Shown one piece after another: positions 1 through 5,679 of a DNA stretch of 5,679 nucleotides. The notes beneath the pieces are model-generated. The model saw only the letters and a program-made list of their open reading frames with translations. It had not been told where the DNA came from and did not search any database. The position numbers and the translations under genes are program-made. Each line of letters opens with the position of its first letter. Position 1 is the first letter of the stretch. Origin of the DNA: JANQRV01 sp964533785 (GTDB lineage Bacteria; Bacteroidota; Bacteroidia; Chitinophagales; Saprospiraceae); contig CAZHNG010000407.1 of NCBI GenBank assembly GCA_964533785.1, positions 1-5,679 of the forward strand, written 5' to 3'.

Positions 1-30
1 GTGATAAATATGTCCCATTCATACAATAGT

Positions 31-147
31 TTTCTTATTCGTGCATTCGTGGCTATTAAAATGCTAGACTTAAACCGTAGTGTAAATCGCCACGAAACCA
101 CCAAAACTCAAAATCCCGAAAAATTTTGCGGCATTTCTTAAACCACC
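31..147. repeat. Degenerate intergenic repeat-like stretch with TTCGTGGC/GCCACGAA arms
   Basis: TTCGTGGC (46-53) is the exact reverse complement of GCCACGAA (89-96), with 35 bases between. The left arm is preceded by a tandem ATTCGTG (37-43 and 45-51). AAACCACC occurs at 95-102 and again at 140-147. Between these two, an imperfect palindrome CCG-A-AAAATTTT-G-CGG lies at 116-131. Together they resemble the eroded 'TTCGTGG ... CCACGAA' intergenic repeats scattered through many Bacteroidota genomes; that resemblance is from memory and was not searched. The palindrome could also end transcription of a gene to the left of the window. No protein gene is convincing here. Confidence 0.4.
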
Positions 148-206
148 GAATTCAAATTGGCTGAACCTCATCCTCCTTAACTCTTTAATGATCAACTAAA
201 TACCCA

Positions 207-235
207 TTGACTATTCGATCTTTTTATTATATTTG
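207..235 (+). promoter_or_regulatory. Bacteroidota-type promoter for the cytochrome-DUF1501 operon
   Basis: TTG at 207-209 is followed after 18 bases by TATATTTG at 228-235. This matches the Bacteroidota housekeeping promoter pattern (TTG or TTTG, about 17-23 bases, TAnnTTTG). Transcription would start near 240-242, leaving a leader of only about 17 bases before the ATG at 258. That leader is AT-rich and has no Shine-Dalgarno sequence, as is usual in this phylum. The site is well placed and is the only good match seen upstream. No operator is obvious. Confidence 0.6.
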
Positions 236-257
236 AAAAGCCAAGGTTTAATCCATT

Positions 258-3074
258 ATGCACAATACGAAGACCAGCTTAGCAATGATCCTCATAGTAT
301 GTGTTGCCCTTTTGCAGGAATGGTCCTGCACAAAGGCGGATACAAGCCATAAAGAGATGAATGGTAAAGCCTTGTTCGTTCATGAAATCCAACCGGTGCT
401 TATCCGCAAATGCTTAAGTTGTCATGGAAATGAGGCCGATGATATCAGAGGTAATTTCGACATGCGAGCTCGCGCTACTATGTTAAGGGGAGGTGATTCC
501 GGGAAATCCGCTGTAATCCCCGGCCAACCAGACCAAAGTCCGCTAATAGCAGCCATTCGCCGGGAGGATCCCGAATCGGCAATGCCCCCCAAAACTTCCG
601 AACGGCTGGAAGCAGAAGAAATCGAATTATTTGAAGAATGGATCGCGCTGGGTGCCCCCTGGCCGGATGAAGCCGAGACGCAAGCTATCCTGGAAGCAGA
701 TGACTGGCAATACGGCGACCGGATAAAAGTAGCAACCAGCGGAGGACAATCGGACAACTGGAACAATCGCCGGTATAAGTTATCCAATCTCTGGGCATTT
801 CTTCCTTTGCAAGAGCCAGCCATTCCCAACCACTCTTCAGACGGTCCTAGTAATCATCCCGTCGATGCATTTATAAACCGAAAACTAAAAAGCGAAGGTC
901 TAAAAGCGGCACCTAAAGCTGATAAACGCACCTTGATCCGCAGGGCCACTTTCGACCTGACCGGACTGCCGCCTACGCAGCAAGAAATCGATGCTTTTTT
1001 GCAAGATGATTCCGAAAAGGCTTTTGAAAAGGTTACTGACCGGTTATTAGCCAGCCCTCATTACGGAGAACAATGGGGAAGGCACTGGCTGGATGTCGTA
1101 AGATATGCCGACAGCGACGGCTACGCCAACGATTTTATTCGTCCCAATGCCTGGCGTTATCGCGACTATGTTATCCGTTCCTTCAACGAGGACAAACCTT
1201 ATCACCAATTCATCAAAGAACAATTGGCCGGAGATGAGATCAACCCAAACGACCCGGAGCTATTGATCGCTACCGGTTTCCTGCGCATGGGGCCCTGGGA
1301 ACATACCCACATGAGTATCGCCGCCGAAACCCGCCAGCTCTTTTTAGATGATGTGACCAATATAGTAGGCGAAGCTTTACTATCAATCCCCTTGAATTGT
1401 GCCAAATGCCATGATCATAAATACGATCCTATCCCCACCAAAGACTATTACAGGATGCAGGCTGTCTTTGTACCTACCCAACCTGCTTTGCGCAAAGCCG
1501 CTTTTTTGCCGGAAGAGAATCTAAGCCTGGCACCACAGGAAAAACAACGAATAGAAGAATGGATCAAAGAAACCCGCTCCGAACAAAAAATTGTACACGA
1601 TAAAGAAGAAGACGCTGCCCGCGACTGGTACCGGAAAAAAGGCAAACCCTACTTGCCCAAAAAAATTCGCCGTAAATTGCCTAAGGACGAGCAGCCTCCA
1701 CGATACTACGGCCTTACTTACCAGGATCTGGGCTACCGGAAGGTACTTAACAAGCGTTTACAAACACTTCGCAAGACTATGGCGCGATTCGATCCTTTGG
1801 CCTTTTCCGTTTACAATGGCCCCAACCGGGTTGTATACAGCTACAGCTATATCACTATGCCCGAGGTAGTTGATACGGTACCTCCACCCACCTACGTATT
1901 AGACGGAGGCTCGGTCTACGCTCCTCAAGAAGAGGTAACACCCGGTGTCATTAGTGCGGTAACAGCCTTGACGGGCCCGATGGATACGAAAAATTACGAC
2001 GTAGCAAAGTCTCCGATTCCACAATCAATAGCCGGCAGAAGATTAGCATTGGCAGAATGGCTTACCCAGCCGAATCACCCGCTTACGAGCCGGTCAATGG
2101 TGAATCGCATCTGGCAATACCACTTTGGAAAGGGCATTGCCGAAAACGCCAATAATTTCGGAGCAACCGGTAAAAAACCCAGCCATCCTGAATTATTAGA
2201 TTGGCTGGCGGCATATTTTATCCGGCATAACTGGTCCGTAAAATCTCTGCACCGATTGATCATGAGTTCGGAAGCGTACCAAAGAAGCAGTACTCATCCT
2301 AATAAACCCTCCATAGAAGATATAGACCCCGACAATCAATGGCTGATGTACTCTAATCCCAGGCGGTTGAGTGCCGAAGAAATTCGCGATGCCATGCTTT
2401 CTGTTTCCGGGGAACTAAACCTGGAAATGGGCGGCTTGCCCGTACGACCGGAAATCAATCAGGAGGTAGCTATGCAACCCCGGCACATCATGGGATCTAT
2501 CGCCCAGGCCTACCAACCCTATCCAACTCCGGCGCAGCGTAATCGCCGAACCATCTACGCCGAACGCTACCGCAATCTTTCCAACCCAATGCTCGAAGTT
2601 TTCAACCGACCGTCGTCAGAAGTGTCGTGCGAACGGAGAAATAGTTCTACCATCACTCCTCAAGCACTTAGCTTATTCAATAGTTCACAGGTTAGAGACC
2701 GGGGTATTGCTTTGGCCAAATTGATCGTTGAAGAATTTCCAGCTAACCTTCGACAACAAACTTCCCGGGCGATCCAATCCATTTGGAATCGACAGCCAAC
2801 GGAAAAAGAACTTTCCGAAGCATTGGCCTACGTGGAAGAGATGATCACGTACCACCAGGAAAACAGGCCCGTCAACATTTCCTACCCTACACAAATCAAG
2901 CGAAAAATGTTTGAGGAAATGACCGGCGAACCTTTTGAATACGTAGAACAGTTGGACATTTATAAAAATTATGAACCAGACACCAAGGACATCGACGTAT
3001 CTCCGCAAACCAGGGGATTAGCGGATCTAGCTGTCGTATTATTCAATTCGAATGAATTCATATATGTATACTAA
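258..3074 (+). CDS. Exported PSCyt1-DUF1549-DUF1553 cytochrome c-like protein
   Basis: Multidomain exported protein of the 'planctomycete cytochrome' type; its reaction is unknown. Residues 1-27 form a Sec signal: a basic start, a hydrophobic core (SLAMILIVCVALL), then either cleavage after TKA27 or, less likely, lipidation at Cys24 (the -3 position is Glu, a poor lipobox). PSCyt1 covers about 36-135 with haem motif CLSCH (52-56) and a candidate distal Met in AMPP (109-112). DUF1549 (PSCyt2) covers about 203-407 and carries a second haem motif, CAKCH (381-385), in the family context CAKCHDHKYDPI. A charged linker (about 420-515) leads to DUF1553 (PSD1), about 590-930, with NRIWQYHFGKGI, FGATGKKPSHPELLDWLA and the ERRNSS-TPQAL block. 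The length is normal for the family and all domains look intact. The start is firm: an in-frame TAA at 249-251 leaves 258 as the first ATG. It overlaps the DUF1501 gene and is probably co-translated with it. Haem attachment would occur in the periplasm. Domain identity is confident; function is not known. Confidence 0.93.
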   Translation: MHNTKTSLAMILIVCVALLQEWSCTKADTSHKEMNGKALFVHEIQPVLIRKCLSCHGNEADDIRGNFDMRARATMLRGGDSGKSAVIPGQPDQSPLIAAIRREDPESAMPPKTSERLEAEEIELFEEWIALGAPWPDEAETQAILEADDWQYGDRIKVATSGGQSDNWNNRRYKLSNLWAFLPLQEPAIPNHSSDGPSNHPVDAFINRKLKSEGLKAAPKADKRTLIRRATFDLTGLPPTQQEIDAFLQDDSEKAFEKVTDRLLASPHYGEQWGRHWLDVVRYADSDGYANDFIRPNAWRYRDYVIRSFNEDKPYHQFIKEQLAGDEINPNDPELLIATGFLRMGPWEHTHMSIAAETRQLFLDDVTNIVGEALLSIPLNCAKCHDHKYDPIPTKDYYRMQAVFVPTQPALRKAAFLPEENLSLAPQEKQRIEEWIKETRSEQKIVHDKEEDAARDWYRKKGKPYLPKKIRRKLPKDEQPPRYYGLTYQDLGYRKVLNKRLQTLRKTMARFDPLAFSVYNGPNRVVYSYSYITMPEVVDTVPPPTYVLDGGSVYAPQEEVTPGVISAVTALTGPMDTKNYDVAKSPIPQSIAGRRLALAEWLTQPNHPLTSRSMVNRIWQYHFGKGIAENANNFGATGKKPSHPELLDWLAAYFIRHNWSVKSLHRLIMSSEAYQRSSTHPNKPSIEDIDPDNQWLMYSNPRRLSAEEIRDAMLSVSGELNLEMGGLPVRPEINQEVAMQPRHIMGSIAQAYQPYPTPAQRNRRTIYAERYRNLSNPMLEVFNRPSSEVSCERRNSSTITPQALSLFNSSQVRDRGIALAKLIVEEFPANLRQQTSRAIQSIWNRQPTEKELSEALAYVEEMITYHQENRPVNISYPTQIKRKMFEEMTGEPFEYVEQLDIYKNYEPDTKDIDVSPQTRGLADLAVVLFNSNEFIYVY
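3052..3074 (+). other. Overlap of the two operon genes (translational coupling site)
   Basis: The DUF1501 frame opens at ATG 3052 inside the last codons of the cytochrome gene, whose TAA is at 3072-3074, giving a 23-base overlap in a different frame. A second in-frame ATG at 3064 (codon 5) would shorten the overlap to 11 bases and give an N-terminus beginning MYTNRR. Both starts keep the twin-arginine motif, so the sequence does not decide between them. The same bases encode the conserved family C-terminus (SNEFIYVY) of one protein and the Tat n-region of the other. No ribosome binding site is visible, so reinitiation by terminating ribosomes is likely. Confidence 0.7.
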
Positions 3075-4470
3075 TCGACGCAATTTCATATACAGTCTGG
3101 GCGCAAGCATCGGCAGCGTAGCGCTGAGCAGTTTATTAGGCTGTAAACGGGAAACCATAGCTGGTACTCCGTCCGGCCCTTTAAGTTCCAAGCCTCCTAT
3201 GTTCATTCCCAAAGCCAAAGCTTGTATTTTTTTAACTATGGAAGGCGGTCCCAGCCATATTGATACGTTTGATCCAAAGCCGATGCTGGAAAAATATCAC
3301 CTTTCTAAATTCGAACGCAAAGGGGAAACATTCTCGGCCATGTCTTCCGGCAACCGGTATATCGTACAAAGCCCATTCGGGAGCAGGAAGGTGGGACGAT
3401 CAGGTGCAGATATGAGTACGCCTTTCGTTCATTTGGCTAAGGTGGCTGATGAGATCTGCTTTTACCGCGGTTGCCAGGCTAAATCGGTTAATCATCCGAC
3501 GGCCATGTACCAGCTCAATACAGGCAATCAATTTGGCGGTGATCCGGCGCTTGGAGCCTGGACAGCTTATGGACTAGGTACTTTCAATGAAAATCTACCC
3601 GCATTCGTAGTATTGCCGGAATTGGCTTACCCGCAGGGAGGAGCTGCCAATTGGTCGAATGGATTTTTACCCGCCCATTACCAAGGTACCCCTTTTCGTC
3701 CGGAAGGCAGCCCGATTCTCAATATCGACCCTCCACCCGGATTGAGCCGTTATCACCAGCGAACGAGTCTCGATCTTTTAAAACAGTTTAACGAAGACCA
3801 TTCCCGCCGCCACCCCCAACACGAAGAATTATCTGCCCGCATTGAAAACTACGAACTCGCTTTCCGCATGCAAATGGAAGTACCCGACATTATCGATATT
3901 GAAGGAGAAGATGAACAAACGAAAAACATGTACGGCATCGGCAAGAAAGAAACCGACCACTTTGGCCGTAAATGCCTGCTAGCCCGCCGCCTGGTAGAAA
4001 AGGGTGTACGCTTCGTCCAGATCTATTCTTCCGGCTGGGATTCACATGATTATTTGGCCCGCGCCCATGGCACCTTAATCAAAAGCATCGACCAACCCAT
4101 TGCGGGACTGATCTTGGATCTAAAAAGAAGGGGGCTACTCGATGAAACCCTGGTGGTCTGGTGCGGTGAATTTGGAAGGACCGCCGACAACGGCATTCGG
4201 GAAGGCGGCATCGCTTACGGACGCGACCACAACCCCGATGCGATGGCGGTCTGGTTGGCAGGTGGCGGCGTGAAGGCCGGTCATACTATCGGGGCAACGG
4301 ATGAGCTGGGCCAAGAAGCAGTAGAGGTTGTTCATCCCATCAGCGACCTGCACGTAACCATCTTACATTTACTAGGGTTGGATGACAATAAACTTACCTA
4401 TTTTCACGGGGGGCGGCATAAGCAACTTTCTCAATTTGGGGGTAAGGTGATATCGGAGTTAGTCACTTAA
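3052..4470 (+). CDS. DUF1501 family protein, Tat-exported lipoprotein
   Basis: DUF1501 (PF07394) member. The family falls in the alkaline phosphatase/sulfatase-like superfamily, but its reaction is not established. The N-terminus has a twin-arginine motif (NRRNFI, Arg9-Arg10), a hydrophobic stretch (13-29) and a canonical lipobox LLGC with Cys31, predicting Tat export of a folded, possibly metal-loaded protein followed by lipid anchoring. The domain runs from about 55 to 465. Its recognisable blocks are GGPSHIDTFDPKP (65-77), NHPTAMYQLNTG (147-158), GWDSHDYL (328-335), WCGEFGRT (370-377) and GRDHNPDAMAVWLAGGG (390-406). The Asp, His and Glu residues in these blocks are candidate metal or catalytic ligands, by inference only. 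Length (472 residues) is normal and nothing is missing. It starts inside the preceding cytochrome-like gene, so the two are made together; this pairing recurs in planctomycetes, verrucomicrobia and some Bacteroidota. It ends in tandem stops, TAATAA. A codon-5 start at 3064 is the only real uncertainty in its limits. Confidence 0.93.
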   Translation: MNSYMYTNRRNFIYSLGASIGSVALSSLLGCKRETIAGTPSGPLSSKPPMFIPKAKACIFLTMEGGPSHIDTFDPKPMLEKYHLSKFERKGETFSAMSSGNRYIVQSPFGSRKVGRSGADMSTPFVHLAKVADEICFYRGCQAKSVNHPTAMYQLNTGNQFGGDPALGAWTAYGLGTFNENLPAFVVLPELAYPQGGAANWSNGFLPAHYQGTPFRPEGSPILNIDPPPGLSRYHQRTSLDLLKQFNEDHSRRHPQHEELSARIENYELAFRMQMEVPDIIDIEGEDEQTKNMYGIGKKETDHFGRKCLLARRLVEKGVRFVQIYSSGWDSHDYLARAHGTLIKSIDQPIAGLILDLKRRGLLDETLVVWCGEFGRTADNGIREGGIAYGRDHNPDAMAVWLAGGGVKAGHTIGATDELGQEAVEVVHPISDLHVTILHLLGLDDNKLTYFHGGRHKQLSQFGGKVISELVT

Positions 4471-4533
4471 TAAACCTAAACTTGCGGTAAATTTGGTTGG
4501 CCTTAAAAATAGACGCAGACTTGCGCAGCCTAA

Positions 4534-4639
4534 TAACCTACCGTATATACACAAATGTGTTAGAGCACTAATAATCAACTTAATGACTAAGATAACTTTT
4601 TTTTGATAATCAATCAGTTAACCTACTTATGTATATACA
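4534..4639. repeat. Imperfect direct repeat TAACCTAC-n-GTATATACA
   Basis: TAACCTAC followed by GTATATACA occurs at 4534-4551 with one base (C) between the halves, and again at 4619-4639 with four bases (TTAT) between. Seventeen bases match across the two copies. GTATATAC is itself a perfect palindrome. The copies begin 85 bases apart and flank the T-rich part of the spacer. This could be a pair of protein-binding sites or a relic of a local duplication. Chance in AT-rich DNA cannot be excluded. Confidence 0.4.
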
Positions 4640-4740
4640 GTAACTATGAGATGGTTGGTGGGCATGGGCTCCCCCAGTAAGGAGACGCGCCTTCGTGAAA
4701 TATAGCAAAAGCAAATGACTAAAAATCATATAAATAGAAT

Positions 4741-4776
4741 CATAGCAGCATAGAATATTGGGCTATGTATCCTATG
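4741..4776. terminator. Possible hairpin, CATAG/CTATG, downstream of the NTPase gene
   Basis: Two copies of CATAG (4741-4745, 4749-4753) face two copies of CTATG (4763-4767, 4772-4776). They can fold into two 5-bp stems separated by a 3/4-base internal loop, with a 9-base terminal loop. An alternative 6-bp stem is CATAGC (4741-4746) with GCTATG (4762-4767). It lies about 54 bases past the NTPase stop. It lacks a GC-rich stem and a clean T-tract on either side, so the terminator role is tentative. Confidence 0.25.
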
Positions 4777-4814
4777 CGTTTAAAATAAAATTTTGTCAAT
4801 CTTGTTAAAATTTT

Positions 4815-4831
4815 ACTTTTGAGACGGCCTC
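4815..4831 (-). mobile_element. Possible insertion-sequence terminal inverted repeat (solo end)
   Basis: Read on the minus strand this is GAGGCCGTCTCAAAAGT. It resembles the GAGGCtGTCTCAAAA-type ends of IS1182-like and some IS5-like elements, recalled from memory and not searched. It sits exactly where the NTPase frame breaks off and supplies most of that gene's TGA stop. No transposase and no matching inverted end is present in the spacer, so if this is an IS end the rest of the element has been deleted or has decayed beyond recognition. Confidence 0.35.
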
Positions 4832-5679
4832 ACCAGAAATAAAAATTGGTATCCTTGTCCTCCCGTTTGGCTTTATCCTGAGCGGCCTTCCACAGCTCTA
4901 CCAATTGGATTTGTAACAAGACGGTATGAGGACTGTAATCGTCGTCGCTAAAATCCGAAGCTAGCTTCTCTACCAATCCCTGCTTGATCCGATAGTTGAA
5001 CAACTTTTGCAGACGTTCTTGCATGGGCGCCTTTACCGCCTTTTTTATCCCTTCGGCATTCAGCGATCGCAGGTATAATTTATTCCAGCTTCGGTGCAGG
5101 TCGTATTTCGACAAAAACTCGTTGGATAGCTTGGCAAAAAATTCACTGCGGAAGGCCAGGATGAAATGAAGCCGTGGAAATTGTTTGATCATGCTGCCGA
5201 GTAACTTCCTGAGGGCTTCGATTTCCACTGCCGGCTCATCCACATTAAGCGGGTCTGTATACATTTCTTCTACCTGATCCAAAATGATGAGGGTTCTTTT
5301 TTCCGTTGCTGATCTATCCCAAAGTAGTTTTAATTGCCGGGCAAGTCCACCTTCCGCTTTGTTTCTCCTAAGGGGAGGCAATACCTGCCAGGAGGGGATG
5401 TCTTTCATGCGAGGCAACAGACCGGCGTGTAGCAGGGACGATTTTCCTGACCCCGAGTATCCATTAAACAAAACCAACCGGTTGCGGCGTGCCAAATGGA
5501 ACAACTGCCGGATTTCCTGGTCGCGGCCGAAGTAAAGCGCAGCCTCATTGTCAGAATAATACACCGGCCCCAAAAAAGGCATCTTGATCTTTTTCTCTCC
5601 GTTTTCATCCACTGCGTACAATTTACCCAGGTAGATATCTTGGTTCAAGGGCAGGCTGGCCAGTGGGGGTAATGGGACG
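4830..5679 (-). CDS. STAND-type (nSTAND1-like) P-loop NTPase, 5' partial, probably truncated at the C-terminus
   Basis: C-terminal part of a STAND NTPase, a class of large ATP-dependent switches that couple a sensor to an effector in signalling or defence. The frame stays open to the window edge, giving 282 visible residues. A TTG at 5646-5648 is in frame but is an internal Leu codon, since coding continues upstream (VPLPPLASLP). In order, the sequence shows the entry motif ALYFGRDQE (about 5514-5540), Walker A GYSGSGKSS (5436-5462), a Walker B-like strand LIILDQVEEMY (5259-5291; family form DQFEE), and the following strand FILAFRSEFF (5136-5165). The helical segment that follows reaches LLQIQLVELWKAA, a block normally found inside the NTPase module. 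The frame then stops at DTNFYFW, where relatives continue for many residues into repeats such as WD40 or TPR. The missing C-terminus and the IS-like sequence at the stop suggest disruption. The N-terminal effector is outside the window, so the pathway cannot be named. ATP-binding assignment is strong; the exact nSTAND subgroup is less certain. Confidence 0.8.
   Translation of the reverse strand, partial: VPLPPLASLPLNQDIYLGKLYAVDENGEKKIKMPFLGPVYYSDNEAALYFGRDQEIRQLFHLARRNRLVLFNGYSGSGKSSLLHAGLLPRMKDIPSWQVLPPLRRNKAEGGLARQLKLLWDRSATEKRTLIILDQVEEMYTDPLNVDEPAVEIEALRKLLGSMIKQFPRLHFILAFRSEFFAKLSNEFLSKYDLHRSWNKLYLRSLNAEGIKKAVKAPMQERLQKLFNYRIKQGLVEKLASDFSDDDYSPHTVLLQIQLVELWKAAQDKAKREDKDTNFYFW

Larger units (their letters stand above)
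4471..4829. other. Gene-free spacer between convergent genes
   Basis: No protein or RNA gene could be supported on either strand; the frames are broken by frequent stops. The spacer is mostly AT-rich, with a short GC-rich island at about 4651-4692 (GGGCATGGGCTCCCCC and GGAGACGCGCC). A run of eight T at 4597-4604 follows only a 4-bp stem (CTTA/TAAG, 4579-4590), too weak to call a terminator. The spacer also holds an imperfect direct repeat, a CATAG/CTATG hairpin and an IS-end-like sequence, listed separately. It may be partly the debris of a mobile element. Confidence 0.6.

Noticed and set aside
1..141. Small plus-strand frame open from the left edge (46 residues, stop at 139-141)
   Set aside because: It runs straight through the repeat-like arms, shows no domain and has no promoter or start context. 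A 3' gene end cannot be excluded because the left flank is missing.
70..171. Minus-strand 33-residue frame with AAGGAGG next to its ATG
   Set aside because: The purine run directly abuts the ATG with no spacing, Bacteroidota rarely rely on such sites, and the frame coincides with the repeat. Kept only as a finding.
422..829. Long minus-strand frame inside the cytochrome gene, and similar frames elsewhere within the two plus-strand genes
   Set aside because: They lie antisense to well-supported conserved domains, have no family features of their own, and are explained as shadow frames.
4488..4495. TAAATTTG as a second TAnnTTTG promoter box
   Set aside because: There is no TTG at a suitable distance upstream and no gene follows on the plus strand.
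4474..4500. AACC-AAA / TTTGGTT hairpin just after the DUF1501 stop
   Set aside because: The stem is AT-rich, needs a bulged base and is not followed by a T-tract.
4551..4560. ACACAAATGTGT mini-palindrome (4549-4560) as an operator
   Set aside because: It is short, AT-rich and not close to any gene start.
4646..4705. Plus-strand frame starting MRWLVGMGSPSK (19 residues)
   Set aside because: It is very short, has no promoter or start context and no recognisable motif.
5646..5648. TTG as the start codon of the minus-strand NTPase
   Set aside because: The frame stays open upstream to the window edge (VPLPPLASLP precedes it). STAND proteins normally carry a further N-terminal region, so the true start is outside the window.

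Overview
The window looks like a chromosomal segment from a member of the Bacteroidota. The evidence is indirect. The promoter-like site ahead of the first gene (TTG, 18 bases, TATATTTG) fits the TTG/TAnnTTTG consensus of that phylum. Neither start codon has a Shine-Dalgarno sequence, and the spacers are AT-rich. The proteins are of a kind found in marine or complex-lifestyle Bacteroidota as well as in planctomycetes and verrucomicrobia. Nothing in the window fixes the genus.

Layout. Bases 1-257 are a leader without a convincing gene. They hold a degenerate repeat-like stretch (about 31-147) and then the promoter. Bases 258-3074 (+) encode a 938-residue exported protein with two c-type haem motifs (CxxCH) and the PSCyt1 - DUF1549 - DUF1553 domain order. 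Bases 3052-4470 (+) encode a 472-residue DUF1501 protein with a twin-arginine signal and a good lipobox. The two reading frames overlap by 23 bases (11 if the second ATG is used), so they almost certainly form one translationally coupled operon. Bases 4471-4829 are a gene-free spacer between convergent genes, containing short repeats and a possible hairpin. Bases 4830-5679 (-) are the C-terminal part of a STAND-type P-loop NTPase whose 5' end lies outside the window.

How the genes fit together. The cytochrome-like protein and the DUF1501 protein are a recurrent pair of unknown biochemical function. Both should act outside the cytoplasm: the first by Sec export, with haem attached in the periplasm; the second by Tat export, with lipid anchoring. 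DUF1501 belongs to the alkaline phosphatase/sulfatase-like superfamily, so a hydrolase or isomerase-like partner of a redox protein is a reasonable guess, but it remains a guess.

The NTPase gene is on the other strand and probably unrelated. Its frame ends abruptly inside the expected NTPase module. The stop codon lies in a stretch, GAGGCCGTCTCAAAAGT on the minus strand, that resembles the terminal inverted repeat of some insertion sequences. The gene may therefore have been cut by a mobile element that has since decayed.
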